Shown here: piece after piece, positions 1-9,143 of the stretch
How positions within the stretch are numbered: the first letter of the stretch is position 1
Layout: each line of letters begins with the position of its first letter
NCBI GenBank assembly: GCA_049999805.1
Contig: JBNGIO010004818.1
Span: 1-62,092, forward strand
Direction of reading: 5' to 3'
DNA length: 62,092 nucleotides
DNA from: Folioceros fuciformis
Lineage: Eukaryota > Anthocerotophyta > Anthocerotopsida > Anthocerotales
The notes under the pieces: generated by a model
The model's input: only the letters and a program-made list of their open reading frames with translations
The model's database searches: none
What the model was told of the DNA's origin: nothing
Made by a program: the position numbers and the translations under genes

Positions 1-170
1 AAATGAGAGTGCCACCCATAGGTCCATAAAAGAAGGGATGAACCCACTTAGTATATGCAGTCTAACTCCCTCTTCACTTGTATTGTGTTGTTTTGTAATT
101 CTCCTTTTTATTTGAGTCTAAGAGCCTTGTTATAGTGCTCTTAGTTTTGGGATTCTGCATCTTGCTTCAA

Positions 171-1250
171 CTAACTTGTTTTAACCTCCTTTGAGCATGG
201 CGGGGGTAACATCTCAACAGGGTCCTCATATACTACCTCGTGGTCTATTTCCATGTCCCCCTCTTGAGCAGGAATAGAGGACTCAGGAGCGGGCTGCACT
301 TGGGGAGCAGAACTAGCAATTGGTGGCACCAAAACTGCTTGAGGGATAGAAGCCATAGGAGGAGGAGGAACACCACCAGTCAGAAAAGTAAAGGTCTGAA
401 CAAAGGGATCAATAGAAGTATCACCAGAAGAGCGAGGAGTGCTCGAGCCAAAGGAAGCACCATCTTGCACGTCAAGAGGAGGCTCAAATGACGTCGCAAG
501 AGCAGGCACTATCTTAGCTTCATCAAAGGTGACAGTGCGGGCGTAGATAGGAATCCGGGAGTCCCAAGTCCACGAGCTTGTAGGCTTTGCGGTCATCGCC
601 ATAACCGACAAACACCAACTTGCGAGCACGAGCATCAAGCTTGTCGCGAAGCTGTGATGGGACAAGAGCATAAGTAGGGCAACCAAAAACACGAAGATGT
701 GAAATTAAAGGCTTGCTCCCATGCCAACACCCGTATGGAGTACGGCCAGAAACCGACTTGGTGAGGACTCTGTTCTTAATGTACAGTGCAGTAGACATAG
801 CCTCAGCCCAAAAGGACTGGGGTAGCTGGGACTGTGCTAGTATGGCATGAGCCATGGACATCAAATCGCCATAGGCCTTCTCAGCAACGCCGTTCTGCTG
901 AGAAGTCTAGGGCACTGTAAACTGACGCAAGACACCACGCTGCTCGCAGAACTCGCGAAACTGATGGTTGTTGAGTTCTCCCGCATTGTCGGAGCGAATA
1001 CACCGAAGTGTATGGCCAGTTTGTAACTCAGCCATAGTAACAAAGGGTGAGAACACATTAAACGAGTCACTCTTAAGACGGATAGGAAACACAAATGTAT
1101 ATCGGCTGACGTCATCCACAACAGTCATAAAGTGATCCGCCTAAAGACGAGACAGGGAGAGGACCACATAAATCTACATGGACCAAATCAAGAGGTGCCA
1201 AAGACCGATGAGCAGGAAGAGTAGGATAAGGGGAACTTATCCGACAATAT
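171..1250 (-). pseudogene. Copia LTR retrotransposon fragment: integrase core to post-integrase linker
   Basis: Read on the minus strand from about 1128 down, the translation gives the Ty1/Copia integrase catalytic core, with VVDDVSRYTFVFPI, then RSDNAGE (the second catalytic Asp) and then, past a stop, the QQNGVAEK block. The first ORF ends at a stop near 908 and a second one (864-523) continues with the usual C-terminal integrase motifs (FWAEAMSTALYIKNR, HLRVFGCPTYA, KLVFVGYG). A third frame (692-171) carries the Pro/Ser-rich linker that normally precedes reverse transcriptase. At least one stop and one frame change interrupt it and no RT follows, so it is a dead fragment. Its upstream end stops just before the telomere-like array at 1302. 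The identification as Copia is firm; the exact edges are not. Confidence 0.85.
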
Positions 1251-1301
1251 CCTGGTATAACCTGGTATCACTTAGGTGGTAGATAACTACGAGTTCAATA
1301 T

Positions 1302-1352
1302 GGGTTTAGGGTTTTAGGGTTTAGGGTTTAGGGTTTAAACCCTAAACCCTAA
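1302..1352. repeat. Interstitial telomeric array in head-to-head (inverted) arrangement
   Basis: About five TTTAGGG-type units (one with an extra T) run from 1302 to 1336 and are followed without a gap by CCCTAAA units from 1337 to 1352. The axis lies in TTTAAA at 1334-1339. TTTAGGG is the usual plant telomere unit. The G-strand-then-C-strand order is the order expected from end-to-end joining of two telomeres. It lies exactly between a minus-strand and a plus-strand Copia fragment. Confidence 0.93.
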
Positions 1353-3166
1353 GCTTGGGGAAGAACTTGTTTTCCGTGAGTGCAGCCACCTCTCTAGGAT
1401 TGGTAGTGAAATTACCATTATCGGAGGAGGAAGCCTTATCAAGTGAACCATATGATTACGAAAACAACAATGAAGGTTCGTACCAGTCTCTGAGCCTCCC
1501 TCCTCCTGCTCCATATGTGCCACCACCAACACATGATACAGTACCAAGCATGTTCCCTGATGATGATGATGAAGAGTCACCAATGCAAGGAGGAAGTGAG
1601 GCTGGTAGTAGTCACTCAGGAAATTCTGGAGACAGTGAACAGCATGAGTCACAACCGAATGCAGGTGAGAGCAGCCAAACGGATCCCGCTGAAACTGAAC
1701 AACTACGGAGAAGTAGCAGAAGACACACTTCCTCACCTGCAGAATGGGACACACCACCGCTAACGTACAGTTCATTCCTGGTACAGAGTGATAGCACACC
1801 AGACAGTCTAGGGGAGCCTCTATGGTATAAAGAAGCTATCAACTGCTCAAAAGAAGCTACGTGGAGAGAAGCCATCGATCCTGAATATCAGTCCTTGGTT
1901 GATAATGGCACTTGGTAATTGGTAGACTTACCGAAAGATAGAAAGGCAGTAACCTGTAAGTGGGTTTTTAAGAAGAAACTTGCTGCAGATGGAAGCGTGG
2001 CATGTTTTAAGGCAAGGCTCGTTGCGAGAGGCTATAGTCAGGTCGAAGGACTTGACTATACTGAAACATTTTCCCCAGTAGTGAGAGTCACCTCGGTACG
2101 TACAGTCTTTGCTATTGCAGCTCAACGGGACTTTGCCATGGAACACATGGATGTAAAAACCGCATTCTTGAATGGAAACCTGGAAGAGACGATTTACATG
2201 AGATAGCCTCAGGGCTTCCAGGATACAGCACATCCTAACAAAGTCTGCATTCTAATAAAAACAATCTATGGCCTAAAGTAGTCGCCTCGAGGTTGGTACA
2301 ATCGAATTGATACGTACCTTAAAAGGTCTAGCTTCCATCAAAGTGAAGCCGATTCAAATGTTTTCAAGATGGAGGACAAGGACGGTATCGTGTACTTAGC
2401 CCTGTACGTGGACGATGCAGTTATTATATCCAGCAACCCAAAGTCGATGGCCAAGGTGAAATCGATACTTACCTCTGAATTCTCCATGTCGGATCTGGGA
2501 AAACTTACCTCGTTCCTTGGCATTGAGATACAGCAAGACCTTGCAGCACATACTGTGATGATTCACCAAGCACAGTATGTCAGTCAAATACTTGCAAGGT
2601 TCAGAATGTCAGACTGCAAGCCAGCACTTACCCCAATGGCTATGGGAGAAAAGCTGACTATGGAACAATCTCCTAAGACTGAGGACGAATGCTTGCAAAT
2701 GGAGAAGGTACCCTATCGATCAGCAGTCTGCTCCTTAATTTACTGCAGGAACTAGACACATCCACACCTATCACATGCAGTGGGAGTAACGGCGCAATTC
2801 CTGACATGCTATGGCACATCACATTGGACAGCAGTTCAAAGGGTTATGCGGTATTTGAAAGGCACAACTAAGCTGGGCCTACTTTACAAGAAGCGTCCTG
2901 AAAACATCCTACTGACCTGTTTTTCTGATGTTGACTGGACGTCGGATTCTGACACTCGGAAGTCCACATCAGCCAACTGTCTACTATTGGGAGCGAATGA
3001 ATATGATGCCACGGTGATATCATGGTATAGTAAAAAGCAGCAAGTGGTTGCTCTGCCCTCCACTGAGGCTGAGTATGCTTCTATAGCCACTGCTGCTCAG
3101 GATATTGTGTATGCAAGGGAGCTCCTCTTTTCACTTGGTGAAACTCAGCATGACCAACTTAAGTAA
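1353..3166 (+). pseudogene. Copia retrotransposon pol remnant: reverse transcriptase and RNase H
   Basis: The segment starts with NLFSVSAATSLGLVVKL, typical of the gag-pre-integrase region, and jumps directly to the acidic Ser/Pro linker that follows integrase. The integrase core is therefore deleted. From about 1820 the RT is recognisable: WREAIDPEYQSL, CKWVFKKK, ARLVARGYSQ, TFSPVVR, DVKTAFLNG, YVDDAVI (catalytic YVDD at about 2404-2415). RNase H follows in another frame (RVMRYLKGTTKLG, DVDWTSD, ALPSTEAEYAS). In-frame stops occur at 1916-1918, 2204-2206 and 2279-2281, with frame breaks near 2750-2780. Two of the stops replace conserved glutamines. It cannot encode a working polyprotein. Confidence 0.9.
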
Positions 3167-3487
3167 CTTGCGCGAGGACTGAAGAAAACTTTGAATGTTA
3201 TGAAAACATGCCTGCCTAAGTGGGAGTAGAGGAATACCTAACATGCTAGGTTTAGCTATTAAATAGTCAGGCATTTATTTTAAATTATTAAGTAAGCGAA
3301 CGGTCGTAGGTAGGAAACGCCGTAGCGTTTCATACAGTCATGGTCAATGACGGTTAGGTTCACGCTTTCGTGAACAACCGCAACACTTCACACGCGCGAC
3401 CCAAAAGGGTCTCACGGACACAAATTTGATTCATTCTTTTGTCTCACAAGATTTGTTCACGATCCTACTAGCGTAGTTCTCTAGAGT
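3167..3487. other. Non-coding spacer with three perfect short hairpins
   Basis: No coding sequence is seen. Three perfect stem-loops lie within 100 bp. GAAACGC/GCGTTTC with loop CGTA is at 3314-3331. GTTCACG/CGTGAAC with a 4-base loop is at 3358-3375. GACCC/GGGTC with an AAAA loop is at 3398-3411. The region sits between the Copia RNase H end and the LINE and could be the remnant of a 3' LTR or untranslated region. That origin is inference; the hairpins are directly visible. Confidence 0.6.
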
Positions 3488-4985
3488 GTGGGAAAGGTAG
3501 TGAGGTGGGAGCAGCTGTGGTCAGCCTCCTACGGATCACTCTCAGCTAAGGTGTCCGAGGCCCAACATAGGGAGCTGGATAAGCCGATTACAGCTGAGGA
3601 AGCACTCCAGGCTTTGAAGGGGATGCTGAGGAATAAATCCCCGGGGCACGATGGTATCCCGCCCAAGTTCCTGCTTTGGGGTTGGGAGTTTATGGAGCCT
3701 TTATTCATGGAGGCTGTGGCCATGAACTGGGAAGAGGGCAGCATGGGGAGTTGGTTTAACATGGGGGTCATCACCCTACTCCCTAAGCAGGACACCAGTC
3801 CATCAATTTCCAATTGGCGCCCAATCACCCTACTTACAACTACGTACAAGGTGATAGCCAAGGTACTGGCCAACCGCATCAAGCCTTTTATGGACGATTG
3901 GATTGAGAAAGAGCAGAGGGGGTTCATCCAAAATCGATGCATTCTGGACAACCTTCTACTCTTGTGGGAAGCTAAGTATAATGTCCAGGTTCAGAAGAAA
4001 GTTGCAGTTGTTATCTCCCTAGACTTTTGCAAGGCATATGACTCCATTGAGTGTCACTTTTTGTGGAGATGCTTGCGTAGCTTTGGTTTTGGGAATAACT
4101 TGTGTAGGTGGATTGCCATTTTGTGTGAAGATGCAGGAGCCAAGGTGGCCATCAATGGAGCTTTTACGAAGCGTTTTGGCATTCATCGCTCGGTACGTCA
4201 GGGGTGCCCCCTAGCTCCATTTTTATTTATTGTCGTGACTGATTTCTTTCTTCGTGCAGTTAAGCAAGACCAGGCAGTCGAGGGTGTTCGCAATCCGCAT
4301 GGATCGCAATTAAGGGTCTCGGCTTTTGCAGATGATACCCTTCTTTTTTCCTCGGTAGAGGAGACCTCTTTGAATGCTTTGCTCCGGCAAGTCGAGGTTT
4401 TTGGGGAGCTGTCGGGTTGCAAGGTTAATTGGGAGAAGACCCGCATGATGTGTCTACACACGGAAGGGGAGCTGCCTCGATGCATCTGCCATATCCCGAG
4501 GGTGTTGCAAGGGTCCACTCACAAGTATCTGGGACTTCCCTTCCATGAAGGGGATGAGAACAGTGAGATAGGGAAGTATGTGTTCCTCAGATTCATTCGT
4601 AAACCGGCGAGCTTGCAGATGTTGGAACTTAACCTCGCAGGAAGGTTGGTGGTGATTAACCATATCATAACAGCCTCTCTTTAGTATTATTTGTTCTTGT
4701 GGGCCCCCTCCAAGGCAGAGGTGAAGAGGTTGCAACAGATGTTGACCTCATTCCTATGGAAACGTGCGGGGGACAACTCAGCGGGGTGCTCTAAGGTGGC
4801 TTGGCATCACATAATCCAGGCATGATGTTTGGGGGCCTAGGGGTGGTTGACCCGGTTGCCAAGATGAAAGTCCTGCATGCTTAGTGGGTTGTCAGGGCGG
4901 CGGATCCTGCCTACTACCCTTGGAAGAGCCTGCTAACACAACATCTGGAGTGCACGCAAGCTATTCCTCGGTGTTTGTTGCTAAG
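3488..4985 (+). pseudogene. L1-type LINE ORF2 fragment: reverse transcriptase domain
   Basis: One open frame to 4684 encodes a plant L1-like reverse transcriptase. Visible motifs in order are KSPGHDGIPPKF, WRPITLLTTTYKVIAKVLANRIK, EQRGFIQNRCILDN, ISLDFCKAYDSIE (motif A Asp), RQGCPLAPFLF (motif B) and FADDTLLF (motif C, FADD). After the stop at 4684 the homology goes on in broken frames (LFLWAPSKAEVKRLQQML, FLWKR) to about 4985. The N-terminal endonuclease is absent, so the copy is 5'-truncated or broken on that side. The matching C-terminal zinc-binding part of a LINE lies at 14137-15130 on the same strand, so both may come from one element split by later insertions. Confidence 0.88.
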
Positions 4986-5251
4986 AGCGGAAAGAACAAA
5001 TTGCATTGTAAATAAAGAAAATTAAAATTGAGTTCACATCTTGTTCACTATATATGTGACTCTAGGTGTCGTTTCATATTTCTAACCCTAACTAGCCTGA
5101 CCCTTTCACTTTTAACACTCCCTTTAAAGGTAGGCTTAGTTAGATTAAACATGTTCACACCACTGCGAATTCGTTACGTTCGATTTCGCGCCGTCACTGT
5201 ACTGACATTCTCGAGTTAGCCTTGGTTTCTCGCTGCCGCAAACATTTCCTG
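4986..5251. other. Non-coding flank of the LTR element
   Basis: This AT-rich stretch holds no credible gene. Joined across the LTR element below, it runs into 8475 and onward, giving the pre-insertion sequence. It may be the 5' untranslated part of an older non-LTR element, but no diagnostic motif was found. Confidence 0.4.
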
Positions 5252-5256
5252 AAGCA

Positions 5257-5516
5257 TGTTAAAATCCTAGAAGTAGGATTGCATCTAATCTAGCATGATT
5301 AGGATTGCATCTAGTCTAACATGATCAAGATGCAATGCTCAGAGAGATATTTTGTGTTAGTCTCTAAAAAGTGTATACAAAGTGTGTCTTAAATAGTGTC
5401 ACTAGGTGTCTCTTATGAACAGGCACACCCGTTTGTAATTATTAACTACTATTAATTATGGTCTACAGTAACTAGCTAGTCGGCAGGGTTACAGGCAGAT
5501 TATCCATTCCGTAACA
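5257..5516 (-). repeat. 3' LTR of the non-autonomous element
   Basis: This 260-bp repeat starts TGTTAAAATCC and ends CCGTAACA on the plus strand. It matches 8212-8469 almost base for base; scattered substitutions (for example Tgttaaaa against Tgttgaaa, and atgaacagg against tcgaagaag) show modest divergence since insertion. It contains an internal direct repeat of a block built on GATTGCATCTA. Confidence 0.95.
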
Positions 5517-5525
5517 CTCCCTCTT
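5517..5525 (-). promoter_or_regulatory. Polypurine tract of the LTR element
   Basis: AAGAGGGAG on the minus strand lies immediately upstream of the 3' LTR. This is the expected place for the plus-strand DNA primer. Confidence 0.75.
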
Positions 5526-5559
5526 AAGCTAAACGTAACCTAACTGGTGGTTGAGGCTA

Positions 5560-6956
5560 TCTCCCATGGAGCGCGATGCTCCTCTTTGATGTGCTCCCTC
5601 TAAAGGCTAATTAGAGCCTTTACATGCCGTCTTGAGGCACGGCACTGAAGAGGCACAAGTCAGGATTTGTGGTCCTGAAAAGATAGCATGACCCCCTTGA
5701 AGCAAGCATCTTAAGATCGCCTTGCTTCAGCAGCTAAGTCATGGAGACCAGGTTTTTGCCCATTTGTGGGACTAGGAGCACAAGCTCCAAGGTAAGCACC
5801 GAACTATCCTCGAGGGGAAATTTGCAAGTGCCTTGTCCCATGATTGGCAGGCTGGATCTACTCTATTCGTCACCGAGTAACACCCTTTCCTTGAGAGGAC
5901 GAGTATCCAGCTTGGTGAATAGAGTATGATCGTTGCATATGTGGGCGGTGGCTCCACTGTCCAGATACCACCCCACATCCTGATGCAACTAGGTTGAGGC
6001 AAGCCGTAAGTATCTTTACGGTTCTTGTCTCCATTGTGCTGGTGTTCCCCTTAATTGCAATACTGGCTACCTGTCACAAGTCAGCCTTCTGCGGCTCTCC
6101 GGCCTCTTTCTTGCGGCACTCTCGTGCCCAATGGCCGGCAGCTCCGCACCAATCGCAGTTTCCAGCTCGACGAGGAGGGGCAAAGGTTGAGTCACATTTA
6201 GGGGTGAAGTTCGCCTCGCCCTTCGAATTCCTCCCGGGCTTGAAGCGGGTGGAAAGCGCCCTGTCTGCTTTGGGCTTGGACCCTCTTGCAAAACATAAGC
6301 GGCTCTACTCCTGCTGATACAGAGAATCGATGATGTCCTCCACTGTTAGAGTGGGGGCGGTACCCGGCTTACCTTGAGTTGATACCAACATCAGGCTAGT
6401 AACAAAATTCTGTTAAGACGGTGGTAAGCTCATGACGCAGCTATGCAGCGGCATCCATCTCCGACATGGTTGAGCCAAGAGAGGCGAGTTGCCCTCACAG
6501 CTGTCTAAACTTCAAGGTGTGAGCAGAGATTGTATCTCTCTCCTTCATCCTTAAGGAGTTGAATTCCTGCCTTATACTATACAAGGTTAGAGCGTTGTTA
6601 ACATTGTAGGTGTTAGACAATTGGTCCCAAATGGTAGATGCATCTGAGAGAAATTCAACACTAGGCACAAGACTTGAATCCAGGCCGCTGATCTGGAGTG
6701 CCACATCTATCCCATTCAAATAGTCCCATCTCTCAACGACGGCGACTGGCGGAGGTGGAGTGGTAGAAGGGTCGGGCTTTGGAAGGGTGCCGTCGATGAT
6801 CTTCCAAACGCCTCGGCCAATAAGGATTGACTTCATCCGAACGCGCCACACAGGGTAGTGCTGGCCGTTGAATCGGTCTTTCTCTCTAATGTGGTCGGTG
6901 AAGACGGGAATCGAGCCAGTGGAGGGAGTACAAGCCATGGTAGCCAGTAGCATCAA
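5560..6956 (-). pseudogene. Copia gag and protease remnant of the non-autonomous element
   Basis: The gag start at 6956 gives a Copia-type gag (UBN2-like) with REKDRFNGQHYPVWRVRM, GVWKIIDGTL, STIWDQLSNTYNVNN and LRMKERDTISAHTLKFRQL, ending at a stop at 6495. Further down, in broken frames, is a CCHC zinc knuckle (CDWCGAAGHWAREC, around 6160-6120). After it comes an aspartic protease with LDSGATAHICND (around 5970-5935) and QMGKNLVSM, the start of the gag-pre-integrase region. Stops and frame changes mean it is no longer a single reading frame. Gag binds and packages the RNA and the protease matures it. Everything downstream of the protease is missing. Confidence 0.85.
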
Positions 6957-7275
6957 GCGAAAGCGAGTTGAAGGGTTGTATAAGCTGATTCACCACGTCT
7001 CCGTGAGTTGTGGTCATAGGACATCAAGTTGAGTGCTCATCACGGGCTCTTGGTGTGGCAGGTGAACAAAAAAACGAAGGGTCCCTCCTCCATAAGTGCC
7101 GACAGAAGATCCTCAAAGAAAATAATTATCCCTCTTGCTTTCTTTTAATTTCTCTTGGGGCATGGGCGTGCTTCACGTTCAGCATCTTCCTCTTCTTCTT
7201 TTTTTTGCTTAGGTACTAGCGAAACAAAAAATGTCAAAGAAAAAAAACATATTAGATCCGTTGGAGAGTAACGGG

Positions 7276-7359
7276 GTGGCACCCGTTCGGAACAGGTGTG
7301 CCGTTCTATTGAACGGGTGTGCCGTTCTATTGAACGGGTCTGCCGTTCTGCGAAACGGG
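7276..7359. repeat. 21-bp tandem repeat, each unit a hairpin
   Basis: Three units of 21 bp (7297-7317, 7318-7338, 7339-7359) share the core CCGTTCTATTGAACGG, which is self-complementary (CCGTTC/GAACGG). A degenerate fourth unit precedes them at 7276-7296. They lie in the leader of the non-autonomous LTR element. Confidence 0.9.
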
Positions 7360-7391
7360 ACACCCCATTTCGTTGCCCCCCTTATTCGAAT

Positions 7392-7417
7392 CGTTATCCA
7401 ACTTAAGTTGGATAACG
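7392..7417. repeat. 26-bp perfect palindrome
   Basis: The half-site CGTTATCCAACTT is followed directly by its exact reverse complement, centred between 7404 and 7405. It lies in the leader of the LTR element, about 30 bp from the 21-bp hairpin repeats. Confidence 0.9.
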
Positions 7418-7979
7418 GTTCGCCTACGGGCAAACCAAGGAGGCAGCGAGGCAAGGGCGCCTCCTCCTGCAAAGCCCTATGTCTGAATTTGGTGTATTTC
7501 AAGTCAGGATCAGCCTAGAATTGCCTCTCATCCTGCAATCTTCCACATCCCCTTAGATCCGCCTCAATTCTCGACGGAGTTTGTTCGATTCTTGCTATTA
7601 GGCAGAAGTTGAGTAATAGGGGGCAGATCCTCTATAGGATTACCTTCTCCCCCTACACGCCTGCAGATTGGGGGAAATTGAGCCAGTTTAGAGACACTAA
7701 GATCGACCGAGCTCCAATCCCCCTCTTCCCCAATCAGGCTCCAATCAGCAATTTCTCATGAGTTGAGGCGCCTAATTCTTGGCAGAGGAAGGGCGCACTG
7801 TAGGCGCGACCAGCCCTGGCTTGAAATCGATGTGAACGGGGCATCGGCGCCTCCGATCGGTGTGCCCGAAGATCCTCCTTGGTTTCATTTATGCTCCCAG
7901 CGATTCATATGTACAAAAAATATACACCTTGAAAATCGTCTTCAAGGAGAGTAGAGAGGGTAGCTCGTGCTCTTTCCAA

Positions 7980-8030
7980 ACTCTAGAGTTAAGCATCTTG
8001 GGGTTGGATCAGCACTTGGATGGGAGACCT
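7980..8030 (+). pseudogene. 5S rRNA-like segment (A-box to C-box region)
   Basis: The segment contains AGTTAAGCATCTTGGGG, then a spacer, then GGATGGGAGACCT. These correspond in order and spacing to the internal promoter region of plant 5S rRNA (AGTTAAGCGTGCTTGGG ... GGATGGGTGACCT). The 5' and 3' thirds of 5S rRNA are not clearly present. It is antisense to the surrounding LTR element and lies about 180 bp from its 5' LTR. A whole 5S gene is excluded. Origin by capture or SINE insertion is inference. Confidence 0.8.
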
Positions 8031-8199
8031 ATTTTGGTGCATTCATCTTTTTTTCTCCCTTTTTTCATCCATCAATTTGGATTTGCTCTCAACTGATTTG
8101 CTTCTACAGATCTATGGAGGGGGTTGTCGAGAGGTCGTACACTACTTGACAACAGATGCCCAACCATAATGCGAAGACAATTATAAAAGAAGTTCATGC

Positions 8200-8211
8200 T
8201 CTGATACCATG
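8200..8211 (-). promoter_or_regulatory. Primer-binding site (initiator tRNA-Met type)
   Basis: TGGTATCAGAGC on the minus strand, directly adjoining the inner edge of the 5' LTR. This is the standard plant Copia primer-binding site. Confidence 0.93.
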
Positions 8212-8469
8212 TTGAAATCCTAGTAGTAGGATTGCATCTAATCTAGCACGATTAGGATTGCATCTAGTCTAATATCATCAAGATGCAATGCTTAGAGAGA
8301 TATTTCGTGTTAGTCTCTAAAAAGTGTATACAAAGTGTGTCTTAAATAGTGTCACTAGGTGTCTCTTTCGAAGAAGCACACCCGTTCATAATTATTAACT
8401 GCTATTAATTACGGTCTATGGTAACTAGCTAGTCGGCAGGGTTACGGGCAGATTATCCATTCCGTAACA
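8212..8469 (-). repeat. 5' LTR of the non-autonomous element
   Basis: This partner of 5257-5516 has the same TG...CA-type ends on the minus strand (TGTTACGG ... TTTCAACA). The 5-bp duplication AAGCA follows at 8470-8474. Confidence 0.95.
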
Positions 8470-8474
8470 AAGCA

Positions 8475-9143
8475 CTATCATCACAATCTCTGTTTTTGAC
8501 CTTGCTAGCACCATCGTTTTGAGGCATCGCTCTCTGCGTGGGTAGCTAGAGACATGAAGACGCGAGGGGGAGTAAACTACGAATGTCCCTTAACGTATCA
8601 AAGAAGGAAAAGGGGGAGGAGCATCCACGGGGGAGATGCGGCTGCTGATTTGAAGTCACCTCTAGGGGCGCCATGTCCCACATTGGAACAATCGACGGCC
8701 AGTATCAACAGCTTCGCCATCTCCAACCATGGGCCTTTTTCAGGATTTAGGGAAGCACAGGGGACGGTGGAGCCGGAGCGTCCAGCAAGGATGCACTACT
8801 CTCTGCATGTGGCTCTAGTCCTAGCTGCCAAGCTGAAGGCTGCCATGGAGAGGATAGCAGAGCTGGAATCTATGCTGGCTAGTAGCAGGGTACTGCCGCC
8901 AGGTGATGTAGAGCAGGGGGTGAAGTCTGCTATATAGGAGATGAGTAGCATTGCCAGGAGATTAGGTCTTAAGCTTAGCTTCATCCTCCTTTGCAAGGCC
9001 ATCCATCTCCCTTTGTTGTTTCAATAAATTGGAAATGCATGTGGTGTTTGCAGCTCCTGTGTGCCTTCAAAGAAGACTGAAGGCACAACATCATTTCCTA
9101 GGGAGCCTTAGGGTTCCCGCCCCACCCCACAACCTCAGATAAG
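8475..9143. other. Segment between two LTR elements, with an unidentified 127-codon ORF
   Basis: A plus-strand ORF at 8554-8937 begins MKTRGGVNYECPL and ends with a short heptad-like stretch (AAKLKAAMERIAELESMLAS) that could form a coiled coil. I do not recognise the protein. Its position, continuous with 4986-5251 once the LTR element is removed, suggests the first ORF of an old non-LTR element, but this is inference. The rest (8938-9143) has no recognisable content and may include the 3' end of the next Copia. Confidence 0.35.

Larger units (their letters stand above)
5257..8469 (-). mobile_element. Complete non-autonomous (gag-protease only) LTR retrotransposon
   Basis: Two nearly identical LTRs (5257-5516 and 8212-8469), each TGTT...AACA, bound a 2.7-kb interior. 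A perfect 5-bp target duplication AAGCA flanks it at 5252-5256 and 8470-8474. The element reads on the minus strand. The primer-binding site TGGTATCAGAGC (initiator tRNA-Met type) is at 8211-8200, directly after the 5' LTR. A purine tract (AAGAGGGAG on the minus strand, 5525-5517) directly precedes the 3' LTR. The interior has a long leader with a 5S-rRNA-like block and hairpin repeats, then gag, zinc knuckle and aspartic protease. No integrase, reverse transcriptase or RNase H is seen, and only about 40 bp lie between the protease remnant and the 3' LTR. This resembles the TR-GAG class of plant elements. It would depend on an autonomous Copia for movement. Confidence 0.93.
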
